Shown here: positions 34,152 to 42,913 of the stretch, in pieces | How the letters are laid out: every line of letters begins with the position of its first letter | Position numbering within the stretch: position 1 is the first letter of the stretch | Assembly (NCBI GenBank): GCA_023404675.1 | Contig: JAEYAW010000036.1 | Location: forward strand, 115,180-179,179 | DNA length: 64,000 nt | Origin: Pseudomonadota bacterium | GTDB lineage: Bacteria; Pseudomonadota; Alphaproteobacteria; Rhizobiales; Xanthobacteraceae | Direction: 5' to 3' | Program-made: the position numbers and the translations under genes | The notes under the pieces: model-generated | What the model was told of the DNA's origin: nothing | Seen by the model: the letters and a program-made list of their open reading frames with translations, nothing else | The model's database searches: none

Positions 34152-35099
34152 TCATCCGAACAGCGGCGTCCCCGGAATGAACGCGTCGAAGGCAGCCCAG
34201 AACTGGGCGCGGTAGCGATCCTGCTCCTGCAGGATTTCGTGCCGGGCGCCGGGGATCACCAGATGCGAGCCGGCGCGCAGATGGTAGGCGAACTCCTCGA
34301 TCGCCGGCGTCGAGACGATGGTGTCGTCGCTCGCGGCCATGATCAGTATCGGCTGATAGATGCGGCCCGGATAGTCGGCGGCCCGGAACGCATGCATCGT
34401 CCGGAATGCGGAATCCGCCCAGGCAATGGTCGGCGATGCGAGACCGAGCATCGGGTCTTCCTCAAGCAGCGCCATATTGCGGGCATAGCGGACCGCGTCG
34501 CTGGTGAGCGGGTTGTTGGCGAAGGGCGTCGAGCCGGTCAGCGTGCTGCTGCCGCCGGGCACGTAGGCGGCTCCGGATCCGGACCAGCGCATCAGGCGCA
34601 CCAGAAGGCGTGCGGGAAGCGAGGTCGCCGCGCCGGGAAGGTCGATCATGGGAGCCGACAGGACCATGCGGTCGAACCATCGGCGGCCGCCATGGGCGAT
34701 GCGCAGCATCACCGCGCCGCCCATGGAATGGGCGAGGGCAAAATAGGGCGGCGGACAGTCGGGCATCACGACCTGCTGGACGAACGCTTCGACGTCGCGC
34801 TCATAGTCGGCAAAATCGCGGACGTGTCCCTTGCGGGGATCGCGCAGGCGCCGGGCGGAATGGCCCTGTCCGCGCCAGTCGAGGATCGCCGCCGCGAATC
34901 CCCGGTCGTGCAGGTCGCGGACCGTCTCGAAATACTTCTCGATCGCCTCGCCGCGCCCGGTGAAGACGCAGACCGTGCCCTTGCGCCCGGCCGGCGGCGG
35001 CCACCGCGCGAAGCGCAGTTCGACATTGTCCGCCGTCCTGATGGTGCCGGTCACCGCGCCTTCGGGGACCGGATTCGCGGGGATCGAAACGAGAGGCAT
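34152..35099 (-). CDS. Alpha/beta hydrolase, lysophospholipase/monoacylglycerol lipase type
   Basis: The ~315-residue serine hydrolase has the nucleophile elbow ALAHSMGGAVM (Ser ~134), the oxyanion region VFTGRGEAIEKYFE (~44-57) and a catalytic His in PGARHEIL near residue 285; the Asp is likely in MAASDDTIVS. It resembles PldB-type lysophospholipases of Rhizobiales. No signal peptide is seen, so it is probably cytoplasmic or membrane-associated. I prefer ATG 35099 over a TTG seven codons upstream. It shares a short divergent region with the heat-shock gene. Confidence 0.87.
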   Translation of the reverse strand: MPLVSIPANPVPEGAVTGTIRTADNVELRFARWPPPAGRKGTVCVFTGRGEAIEKYFETVRDLHDRGFAAAILDWRGQGHSARRLRDPRKGHVRDFADYERDVEAFVQQVVMPDCPPPYFALAHSMGGAVMLRIAHGGRRWFDRMVLSAPMIDLPGAATSLPARLLVRLMRWSGSGAAYVPGGSSTLTGSTPFANNPLTSDAVRYARNMALLEEDPMLGLASPTIAWADSAFRTMHAFRAADYPGRIYQPILIMAASDDTIVSTPAIEEFAYHLRAGSHLVIPGARHEILQEQDRYRAQFWAAFDAFIPGTPLFG

Positions 35100-35151
35100 G
35101 AGAGGTCCGGATCGGGGCAACTATGCGGGACATGCGGCCGCCGGGGATGCC

Positions 35152-35179
35152 CTTGAAAGCCGCAATGGTCGTCCCATAT
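35152..35179 (+). promoter_or_regulatory. RpoH-type heat-shock promoter
   Basis: CTTGAA (35152-35157) and CCATAT (35174-35179) are separated by 16 bases, matching the alphaproteobacterial sigma-32 pattern. It lies about 118 bases before the small heat-shock gene, leaving a leader of roughly 110 nt. Confidence 0.65.
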
Positions 35180-35185
35180 CAGTTT

Positions 35186-35296
35186 TGTGCAGGCCACGAC
35201 AGGTTTCCAAAACGGGCCCTGAGGCTGCACGCAGAACGACGCCCGGCCTTGATGGCGGGCGCACAGTCTGGTCGCTCAACTTCAGGAGGACTTAAG
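35186..35296 (+). promoter_or_regulatory. ROSE-type RNA thermometer
   Basis: The leader of the small heat-shock gene has ROSE features. ACGACAGGTTTCCAAAACGG lies near 35196-35215, a GC-rich hairpin GCCCGGCC-TTGAT-GGCGGGC at 35241-35260, and a last short stem in which TCGCT (35272-35276, the conserved U-Y-G-C-U) can pair with the ribosome site AGGAGGA (35284-35290). Heat would open this stem and allow translation. Confidence 0.7.
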
Positions 35297-35776
35297 ATGC
35301 GTACGTTTGACCTCACTCCGTTCTATCGTTCCACCATCGGTTTCGACCGCCTGTTCTCGCTGCTCGATCAGGCGCCCGGCGACGGCGCGCCCGGCTATCC
35401 GCCCTATAATATCGAGCGCACCGGTGAGAACGCCTACCGTATCACCGTTGCGGTCTCCGGCTTCGCCCAGAACGAGCTTTCGATCGTCGCCAAGGAAAAC
35501 ACGCTGACGATCAAGGGCGAGAAAGTCGCCAACGAGAACTCGTCGCGGAACGAGGTGCTCTATCGCGGCATCGCCGCACGGGCCTTCGAGCGCGTGTTCC
35601 AGCTTGCCGACTTCGTGCAGGTGAAGGATGCCTCGCTTGAGAACGGCCTGCTTCACGTCGATCTCGTGCGGGAGATTCCCGAGGCCAAGAAGCCGCGCAG
35701 CATTCCGATCGGTGCTCCCGTCCAGGCGCCGCAGGTGCAAAGCGCTCAGGTCGAAACCGATAAGGTTGCGGCCTGA
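35297..35776 (+). CDS. Small heat-shock protein (Hsp20/IbpA type)
   Basis: The 159-residue holdase chaperone begins MRTFDLTPFYRSTIGFDRLF, the usual opening of class A rhizobial sHsps. It has an alpha-crystallin domain (~35-130, with NIERTGENAYRITVAVSGF and LTIKGEK) and the C-terminal I-x-I anchor in RSIPIGA. It binds unfolded proteins as large oligomers. ATG 35297 has a strong AGGAGGA site, probably masked by the ROSE stem. A strong terminator follows at 35820, so the gene is monocistronic. Confidence 0.93.
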   Translation: MRTFDLTPFYRSTIGFDRLFSLLDQAPGDGAPGYPPYNIERTGENAYRITVAVSGFAQNELSIVAKENTLTIKGEKVANENSSRNEVLYRGIAARAFERVFQLADFVQVKDASLENGLLHVDLVREIPEAKKPRSIPIGAPVQAPQVQSAQVETDKVAA

Positions 35777-35819
35777 TCGAGATCTGTCGACATCCTGCGG
35801 GTCAATCCCGCTGATGGAA

Positions 35820-35847
35820 CGCCCCGGCTGGTCCGGGGCGTTTTTCT
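35820..35847 (+). terminator. Rho-independent terminator of heat-shock gene
   Basis: CGCCCCGG-CTGGT-CCGGGGCG forms an 8-bp perfect stem followed by TTTTTCTTT. It sits 44 bases after the sHsp stop codon. Confidence 0.9.
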
Positions 35848-35906
35848 TTCCGTTAATACCGAACGGTTTGCGCGAACCTGCGGGGCACAGGCGCGACCAA
35901 TGCTCC

Positions 35907-36278
35907 ATGATCCCCGTCCCGTCTCCTGCCGACAGCTACCACGGCCAGATCCGCAACGTTCTCATCATGTGCGGATTGATGGGTTGCGTTGTCGTTGTTT
36001 TCTGGGCGATCGGCAAAACTGACCGCATCGTCTATCTCGGAGCCAGAGCCGATCCGATGGTGTCCGGGCGCATGCTGTTGCAAACCGATCCGGCGGGAGA
36101 CTACGGACTGCCGCGCAACGCGGTCTACGACAGCCTCAGGGTGGGCTGCCGCTACGATCTGAACTATCCGCCAACCTTCGGGCGGAGCAACAGGGTCGGT
36201 CCGGGGCAGCGCAGCAAGGATGTGCGCAGCGCGACACTGGTCGATTGCCCGGCACGGTCCGCGGCTTCCGGTTCCTGA
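35907..36278 (+). CDS. Hypothetical membrane-anchored protein
   Basis: The 123-residue protein has one clear transmembrane segment (LIMCGLMGCVVVVFWAIG, ~residues 19-36) and then a soluble part with no domain I recognise. RVGCRYDLNYPPTFGRSN is the most distinctive stretch, and a Cys pair may be present (C97 region and C115 region). ATG 35907 is assumed and the ribosome site is weak. The reading frame stays open upstream, but that overlaps the terminator. The following protease gene begins 95 bases later. Confidence 0.55.
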   Translation: MIPVPSPADSYHGQIRNVLIMCGLMGCVVVVFWAIGKTDRIVYLGARADPMVSGRMLLQTDPAGDYGLPRNAVYDSLRVGCRYDLNYPPTFGRSNRVGPGQRSKDVRSATLVDCPARSAASGS

Positions 36279-36373
36279 TGTCGTGGCGGATGCGGTTCGC
36301 ACCGGCATATGCCGGTTGCCGGACGATGTTCGCGTCCCGACACTGATTTCTGGGAACGGGCGAGGGCGATGTC

Positions 36374-37576
36374 GTGGAGACCCTCATGACCACCATCAAG
36401 CCACGCGCGCCGGCGCGCAGGACAGCATCCGGGAACAAGACAGCATCCGGGAAAGAGACATTTCTGACGGCCGAGCAGGTGCTGAACCTGTCGCCTCGGC
36501 GCGCGTGGGAAGTCTTTCCGGATAAGATTGCCGCCGAACATCGGATCTTCACGGAAGGAAAGGGGCTTCCCCCTGCATCGGCGCTGAACACCCCGATCGA
36601 ATACACCCTTGCGGACCAGAAGCGGCTGGCCGAATGGTATCGGGCGTCACCGGAGCCGGTCGCCGAGGCGGATGGCCTCGATCTCGACGCGAAGACGGCG
36701 CGAGGCGTGCTGCAGGCAGACGGCAAGGATCTGTCGCTGCCCGGATTTTTGCCGGATCATCTCGACTTTCATCCGCTGCCGCCGTTGGCCCTGATCGATC
36801 CGCGGCTGCGCGACCTGATCGCGCCGCATCAGGACGCGGTGATGTCGCCGCGCATCCGGATCGACAAGCCCTCGATGCGGGTCTATCCGTGGTGCACGAT
36901 CGGCAAGGTCTTCAAGTCGTATCCGCCCTATACGTCCGATGCGCTGGTCGCGTCGGGCTTTATGTTCGGCGGACGCGTGATGATCACCGCGCGGCATGTG
37001 TTTCCATCGAACATTCATGACAGCTTTGCGTGGGGCGCACGCTACCGGTTCGCGCCCGGCTGGGACGGCACCGTTGTGCCGGCGGAGCCGTTCGGCAGCG
37101 CGCGCGTGGTGGCCGTGCGCGGCAAGGAGAAGGACAGCGGCATTCTGTGGGCCAGCGTGAACGGCTCGGACTACGCCGCCTGCAAGCTCGACTGGCGGAT
37201 CGGCGACCTCAGCGGCGCGCTGGGCGTCTATTGTTTCGGCGACTCCGATTCCTACAAGAACCGCTTCTACAACAGCGCCGGCTATCCCGATTTCAACAAC
37301 ACCAATCCGGTTCAGGAATTGCTGGTTCAGGTGCGCGACGTCGATGGCGGCTATCGTGAGCGGGAACTTGAAACCCGCAATTTCGCCGGTCCGGGCTGGT
37401 CCGGCGGCCCGCTGTTCGGCTACCTGAACGAGAGCGGCGATACCCGTGTGGTGGGGGTCTGCTCCGGCAAGGAAAGGTTCGACAGTTTCCTGCCGCCGTG
37501 GAGCAACCTTGTTTTTGCTGGCGGCCGGCGCTTTGTCGACCTCGCCCAGTACACCGTCGATCACTGGTGGACCTGA
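36374..37576 (+). CDS. Trypsin/V8-like serine protease homologue
   Basis: The 400-residue protein has a C-terminal S1-type protease domain (~170-395). The catalytic triad candidates are His in MITARHVF (~205), Asp in SDYAACKLDW (~262 or 268) and Ser in GPGWSGGPLFG (~345). The N-terminal ~150 residues are not recognised and there is no signal peptide, so it may act inside the cell. A perfect 15-bp direct repeat (GACAGCATCCGGGAA twice, 18 bases apart) near the start codes RTASGNKTASGKE. The start is GTG 36374, with in-frame ATG at 36386 as an alternative. The target is unknown. Confidence 0.75.
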   Translation: METLMTTIKPRAPARRTASGNKTASGKETFLTAEQVLNLSPRRAWEVFPDKIAAEHRIFTEGKGLPPASALNTPIEYTLADQKRLAEWYRASPEPVAEADGLDLDAKTARGVLQADGKDLSLPGFLPDHLDFHPLPPLALIDPRLRDLIAPHQDAVMSPRIRIDKPSMRVYPWCTIGKVFKSYPPYTSDALVASGFMFGGRVMITARHVFPSNIHDSFAWGARYRFAPGWDGTVVPAEPFGSARVVAVRGKEKDSGILWASVNGSDYAACKLDWRIGDLSGALGVYCFGDSDSYKNRFYNSAGYPDFNNTNPVQELLVQVRDVDGGYRERELETRNFAGPGWSGGPLFGYLNESGDTRVVGVCSGKERFDSFLPPWSNLVFAGGRRFVDLAQYTVDHWWT

Positions 37577-37593
37577 CGCCTATTGGAAGGGCG

Positions 37594-37614
37594 CCGGCGG
37601 CCCGCTGGTTTTTT
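37594..37614 (+). terminator. Probable terminator after protease gene
   Basis: CCGGC-GGCCC-GCTGG, with one G-U pair, is followed directly by TTTTTT, 17 bases after the stop codon. The rest of 37615-38005 is non-coding and must contain the gltB promoter, but I see no clear site there. Confidence 0.6.
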
Positions 37615-38005
37615 CGTCCCTGTTTTTGATCCGGGGAGCCGGTCCGGGCCTCCGATTCGGGGACTTCGGCCGGCTTTTGCGAATCAATATCGAACGCAGC
37701 CGTTTGCGTCGAAAGGTTGTCGCGTGTGGCGGCGCAGACTCACGCGTGCTTGTATGATATCTAGAAATTTGCCAATGTGAGTTGCTAGGACAGCATCCCT
37801 GTCCAATTGCCGAAAAACCTGGCATGGCGTTTGCTGCGGCGGGTGAAAATTTAGGCAGGTGGTTCGCCACCGGAGAATGGGATCACGCCTGCATTTTTCT
37901 GAAGGTCGGCTCGCGGGGCGAGCGGTGGTGCCGGGCGCGCCGCCAGCGTCCCCGGTGCGCCGGTTGGGTTCAAAACGGTCAGGGAGTCCCTGGGGTGAGT
38001 GCGAG

Positions 38006-41000
38006 ATGAGCGGGTCAGGGTTCGAGCGCGACAAGATTGGAGCAGGTTCGCAGGCCGAGGGCCGTGCGACCAAACCGTCTGCGTTCGAGTATGCCACCAA
38101 ACCCGACGCGATCCCGGAGCACGCGATCCCGGAGCACACCTGGCGGCCGGCGGCGGAAGGGCTGTACGATCCCGCTCTCGAAAAGGATTCCTGCGGCGTC
38201 GGTTTCATCGCGGACATCAAGGGACGCAAGTCGCACCAGATCGTCTCCGACGCTCTGTCGATCCTGTGCAATCTGGAACATCGCGGTGCGGTCGGTGCCG
38301 ACCCGCGTGCGGGTGACGGCGCGGGCATTCTCGTCCAGATTCCGCATGCCTTCTTTTCGCGCAAGGCGAAGGAGCTTGGCTTCTCGCTGCCGGAGCCGGG
38401 TGAATATGCCATCGGCTCGCTGTTCATGCCCCGCGATCCCGCGTGGCGGAACGTCATCAAGAGCATCATCAAGGAGAAGGTGAAGGCGGAGGAGCTGACG
38501 CTGCTCGGCTGGCGCGAGGTGCCGGTCGACAACTCCTCGCTCGGCGTCACCGTGAAGCCGACCGAGCCCTTCATCATGCAGGTGTTCATCGGGCGCGGCG
38601 CGGACGTCGCGAACGAGGAGGCGTTCGAGCGCCGGCTGTACATCCTGCGCAAGACCATCTCCAACGCGATCTACCAGCGTCGCGACCGCAATCTGGCGGG
38701 GTACTACCCGGCATCGTTGTCGTGCCGCACGGTGGTCTACAAGGGCATGTTCCTGGCGGATCAGCTTGGCTCCTATTACGCCGATCTGCACGAGCCGGAT
38801 TTCGAATCGGCGCTGGCGCTGGTGCACCAGCGGTTTTCGACCAACACGTTCCCGGCGTGGTCGCTCGCCCATCCCTACCGGATGGTGGCGCACAACGGCG
38901 AAATCAACACGCTGCGCGGCAACGTCAACTGGATGGCCGCACGGCAGGCCTCGGTGTCGTCCGATCTTTTCGGCGAAGACATCGAGCGGCTGTGGCCGAT
39001 CTCCTACGAGGGGCAGTCGGACACGGCCTGTTTCGACAACGCGCTCGAATTTCTCGTGCAGGGCGGCTATTCGCTCGCCCATGCCGTGATGATGATGATC
39101 CCGGAGGCGTGGGCCGGCAATCCGCTGATGGACGAGAAGCGGCGCGCCTTCTACGAATATCACGCCGCCATGATGGAGCCGTGGGACGGACCGGCGGCCA
39201 TCGTTTTCACCGACGGTCGCCAGATCGGCGCGACGCTGGATCGCAACGGCCTGCGTCCGGCACGCTACCTCGTCACGCGCGACGACCGCATTCTGATGGC
39301 GTCCGAAATGGGCGTGCTGAAGATTCCGGAAGAGAACATCGTCACCAAGTGGCGGCTCCAGCCGGGCAAGATGCTGCTGGTCGATCTGGAGGAAGGCCGC
39401 CTGATCCCGGACGAGGAGATCAAGGCCGAGCTGGCGGCCAGCCATCCTTATCAGGAGTGGCTTGAGAACACGCAGATCGTCATCGAGGAGCTGCCGGATA
39501 CGCCGGCGACCGCCACCCGCACCAATCTGGCGCTGCTCGATCGCCAGCAGGCTTTCGGCTACACGCAGGAGGACATGCAGATCCTGCTGACGCCGATGGC
39601 CTCGACGGGCGAGGAAGCGACGGGCTCGATGGGCACCGACACGCCGATCTCCGCGCTGTCGGACAAGTCGAAGCTGCTGTTCACCTACTTCAAGCAGAAC
39701 TTCGCGCAGGTGACGAACCCGCCGATCGATCCGATCCGCGAGGAAATCGTCATGAGCCTCGTCTCGATCATCGGGCCGCGGCCGAACCTGTTCGATCTCG
39801 AAGGCCAGTCCAAGACCAAGCGCCTTGAAGTGCGCCAGCCGATCCTGACCGATGCGGACCTCGAAAAGATTCGCTCGATCTCGGACATCGCCGATTCGCA
39901 TTTTGTCTCGCGCACGCTCGACACCACCTTCCACGCCGGTCTCGGCGCGTCGGGCATGGAGCAGGTGCTGGACGAACTTTGCGGCCGCGCGGAAGCGGCG
40001 GTGCGCGAGGGCGTCAACATCATCATTCTGTCCGACCGCATGGTCGGCAGCGACCGGATTCCGATCCCCTCGCTGCTCGCCTGCGCCGCCGTGCATCATC
40101 ATCTGATCCGCACCGGCCTGCGCACCTCGGTTGGTCTCGTCGTCGAATCGGGCGAGCCGCGCGAGGTGCACCACTTCGCGTGTCTGGCCGGCTACGGTGC
40201 GGAAGCGATCAATCCCTATCTCGCCTTCGAGACGATCCTGTCGATGAAGGAGCGCCTGCCGGCGCCGCTGGATGAAAAGGAAATCGTCAAGCGCTACATC
40301 AAGTCGATCGGCAAGGGCCTGATGAAGGTGATGTCCAAGATGGGCATCTCCACCTATCAGTCCTATTGCGGCGCGCAGATCTTCGATGCGGTCGGCCTCA
40401 AGGCCGATTTCGTCGCGAAGTATTTCACCGGCACTCACACGCAGATCGAGGGCGTCGGCCTCGCCGAGGTGGCGGAGGAAACCACGCGCCGCCATTCCGA
40501 TGCGTTCGGCGAGGGGCAGATCTACAAGTCGGCGCTGGATGTCGGCGGCGAGTATGCCTTCCGCTCGCGCGGCGAGGATCACGCCTGGACCGCCGAATCG
40601 GTGTCGCTGCTGCAGCATGCGGTTCGTGGTAATTCGCAGGACCGCTACCGGGCGTTCGCGAAGATCCTCAACGAGCAGGCGGCGCGGCTGCTCACCATCC
40701 GCGGCCTTTTCCGGATCAAGGACGCGGCCGAGGACGGCCGCAAGCCTGTTCCGCTGGACGAGGTCGAGCCCGCCAAGGACATCGTCAGGCGCTTCGCCAC
40801 CGGCGCGATGTCGTTCGGCTCGATCTCGCGCGAGGCGCACACCACGCTCGCCATCGCCATGAACCGGATCGGCGGCAAGTCGAACACCGGCGAGGGCGGC
40901 GAAGAGGCCGATCGCTTCAAGCCGATGCCGAACGGCGATTCGATGCGCTCGGCGATCAAGCAGGTCGCCTCGGGCCGCTTCGGCGTCACCACGGAGTATC

Positions 41001-42778
41001 TCGTCAACTCCGACATGATGCAGATCAAGATGGCGCAGGGCGCCAAGCCCGGCGAGGGCGGCCAGTTGCCCGGCCACAAGGTGGATGCGACGATTGCCAG
41101 CGTGCGCCATTCGACGCCGGGCGTCGGCCTGATCTCGCCGCCGCCGCACCACGACATCTACTCGATCGAGGATCTGGCGCAGCTCATCTACGACCTGAAG
41201 AACGTCAATCCGGACGGGCAGGTCTCGGTGAAGCTGGTGTCCGAGATCGGCGTCGGCACGGTCGCGGCGGGCGTCGCCAAGGCGCGCGCCGACCACGTCA
41301 CCGTCTCGGGCTATGAGGGCGGCACCGGCGCGAGCCCGCTGACCTCGATCAAGCATGCCGGATCGCCGTGGGAGATCGGCATCGCCGAGACTCACCAGAC
41401 GCTGGTGCGCGAGCGGCTGCGCAGCCGCATCGTGGTGCAGGTGGACGGTGGCTTCCGCACAGGCCGCGACGTCGTGATCGGCGCGCTGCTTGGCGCGGAC
41501 GAATTCGGCTTCGCCACCGCGCCGCTGATTGCGGCCGGATGCATCATGATGCGCAAGTGCCATCTCAACACCTGCCCGGTGGGCGTGGCGACGCAGGATC
41601 CGGTGCTGCGCAAGCGCTTCACCGGCCAGCCCGAGCACGTCATCAACTTCTTCTTCTTCGTCGCCGAGGAAGTGCGCGAGATCATGGCCGCGCTCGGCTA
41701 TCGCTCGTTCAACGAGATGATCGGCCAGAGCCAGATGCTCGACCAGAACGCGGTGATCGCGCACTGGAAGGCGAAGGGGCTCGATTTCTCCAAGCTGTTC
41801 TACAAGCAGAAGGCCGAGAAGGGGTCGACGCTCTATCGCAGCGAGGCGCAGAACCACCACCTCGAAAAGGTGCTCGACCGCTCGCTGATCGCCAGGGCGC
41901 AGCCCGCGATCGATCGCGGCGCGCCGGTCGTGATCGACGCCGAGATCAACAACGTCGACCGCAGTGCGGGCGCGATGCTCTCCGGCGTGGTCGCCAAGCA
42001 CTACGGCCACAAGGGTTTGCCGGACGACACCATCCACGTGAACCTGAAGGGCACGGCGGGGCAGGCGTTCGGTGCGTGGCTGACGCGTGGCGTCACCTTC
42101 GAGCTTGAGGGCGAAGGCAACGACTATGTCGGCAAGGGCCTGTCGGGCGGCCGCATCATCGTGCGTCCGCCGCCGCAGTCCGGCATCGTCCCCGAGGAGT
42201 CGATCATCGTCGGCAACACCGTGATGTACGGCGCGATCAACGGCGAATGCTACTTCCGCGGTGTCGCGGGCGAGCGTTTCGCCGTGCGCAACTCCGGCGC
42301 CATCGCGGTGGTGGAGGGCGCGGGCGATCACTGCTGCGAATACATGACCGGCGGCATCGTGGTCGTGCTCGGCCGCACCGGCCGCAACTTTGCGGCCGGC
42401 ATGTCGGGCGGCATCGCCTACGTGCTCGACGAGGACGGCACATTCGAAAAGCGCTGCAACATGGCGATGGTCGCGCTGGAGCCGCTGCTCTCGGAAGAGA
42501 TGATCAACGAGAAGGCCTTTCATCTGAAGGGCGATCTTGAGGCGCATGGCCGCGTGGACGTGATGGCGAACCTGACCGGGGCCGACATCGAGCGTCTGTA
42601 TGTGCTGATCTCTCGCCATGCGAAAATGTCCGGATCGGCGCGCGCGCAGGCGATCCTTGCGGACTGGGCAACTTACCTGCCGAAATTCCGCAAGGTCATG
42701 CCGGTCGAGTTCCGCCGGGCGCTTCTGGAAATGAAGTCGCGGGAGGCCGAAGAGCCGAAACTCGCAATCGGCGCTTGA
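38006..42778 (+). CDS. gltB: Glutamate synthase (NADPH) large subunit
   Basis: The 1590-residue GOGAT alpha subunit makes two glutamates from glutamine and 2-oxoglutarate. The N-terminal class II amidotransferase starts after a propeptide: the nucleophile is C63 in DSCGVGFI. A central linker domain, an FMN-binding synthase domain and a C-terminal beta-helix follow. The 3Fe-4S cluster cysteines are in CIMMRKCHLNTCPVGV. The propeptide of 62 residues is long and contains a tandem AIPEHAIPEH encoded by two identical 15-bp units (38108-38137). ATG 38006 is chosen; the frame is open for another 49 codons upstream without family similarity. It is followed by gltD after a hairpin-containing gap. Confidence 0.95.
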   Translation: MSGSGFERDKIGAGSQAEGRATKPSAFEYATKPDAIPEHAIPEHTWRPAAEGLYDPALEKDSCGVGFIADIKGRKSHQIVSDALSILCNLEHRGAVGADPRAGDGAGILVQIPHAFFSRKAKELGFSLPEPGEYAIGSLFMPRDPAWRNVIKSIIKEKVKAEELTLLGWREVPVDNSSLGVTVKPTEPFIMQVFIGRGADVANEEAFERRLYILRKTISNAIYQRRDRNLAGYYPASLSCRTVVYKGMFLADQLGSYYADLHEPDFESALALVHQRFSTNTFPAWSLAHPYRMVAHNGEINTLRGNVNWMAARQASVSSDLFGEDIERLWPISYEGQSDTACFDNALEFLVQGGYSLAHAVMMMIPEAWAGNPLMDEKRRAFYEYHAAMMEPWDGPAAIVFTDGRQIGATLDRNGLRPARYLVTRDDRILMASEMGVLKIPEENIVTKWRLQPGKMLLVDLEEGRLIPDEEIKAELAASHPYQEWLENTQIVIEELPDTPATATRTNLALLDRQQAFGYTQEDMQILLTPMASTGEEATGSMGTDTPISALSDKSKLLFTYFKQNFAQVTNPPIDPIREEIVMSLVSIIGPRPNLFDLEGQSKTKRLEVRQPILTDADLEKIRSISDIADSHFVSRTLDTTFHAGLGASGMEQVLDELCGRAEAAVREGVNIIILSDRMVGSDRIPIPSLLACAAVHHHLIRTGLRTSVGLVVESGEPREVHHFACLAGYGAEAINPYLAFETILSMKERLPAPLDEKEIVKRYIKSIGKGLMKVMSKMGISTYQSYCGAQIFDAVGLKADFVAKYFTGTHTQIEGVGLAEVAEETTRRHSDAFGEGQIYKSALDVGGEYAFRSRGEDHAWTAESVSLLQHAVRGNSQDRYRAFAKILNEQAARLLTIRGLFRIKDAAEDGRKPVPLDEVEPAKDIVRRFATGAMSFGSISREAHTTLAIAMNRIGGKSNTGEGGEEADRFKPMPNGDSMRSAIKQVASGRFGVTTEYLVNSDMMQIKMAQGAKPGEGGQLPGHKVDATIASVRHSTPGVGLISPPPHHDIYSIEDLAQLIYDLKNVNPDGQVSVKLVSEIGVGTVAAGVAKARADHVTVSGYEGGTGASPLTSIKHAGSPWEIGIAETHQTLVRERLRSRIVVQVDGGFRTGRDVVIGALLGADEFGFATAPLIAAGCIMMRKCHLNTCPVGVATQDPVLRKRFTGQPEHVINFFFFVAEEVREIMAALGYRSFNEMIGQSQMLDQNAVIAHWKAKGLDFSKLFYKQKAEKGSTLYRSEAQNHHLEKVLDRSLIARAQPAIDRGAPVVIDAEINNVDRSAGAMLSGVVAKHYGHKGLPDDTIHVNLKGTAGQAFGAWLTRGVTFELEGEGNDYVGKGLSGGRIIVRPPPQSGIVPEESIIVGNTVMYGAINGECYFRGVAGERFAVRNSGAIAVVEGAGDHCCEYMTGGIVVVLGRTGRNFAAGMSGGIAYVLDEDGTFEKRCNMAMVALEPLLSEEMINEKAFHLKGDLEAHGRVDVMANLTGADIERLYVLISRHAKMSGSARAQAILADWATYLPKFRKVMPVEFRRALLEMKSREAEEPKLAIGA

Positions 42779-42797
42779 GGCGGCCAGAGGGCTTCGA

Positions 42798-42822
42798 GCT
42801 TCGGTGAGACGATCACCGAAGC
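42798..42822 (+). promoter_or_regulatory. Intercistronic hairpin between gltB and gltD
   Basis: GCTTCGGTGA and TCACCGAAGC form a perfect 10-bp stem with loop GACGA in the 135-base gltB-gltD gap. There is no strong T-run after it (GTTTGG), so it may be a weak attenuator or an mRNA-stability element that sets the GltB:GltD ratio. Confidence 0.55.
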
Positions 42823-42913
42823 GTTTGGATGAGAATTCACGCACATGGCGCGATCAGGATCAGGCTCGGAGCCTGCCGGTCCGCCGCGGGACAAGTCAGG
42901 GTTTTAGACGTCG

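Noticed and set aside
38015..42844. 1609-codon open frame antisense to gltB
   Set aside because: Rich in Arg, His, Leu and Asp with no domain. Such frames arise opposite GC-rich genes, and gltB is unmistakable.
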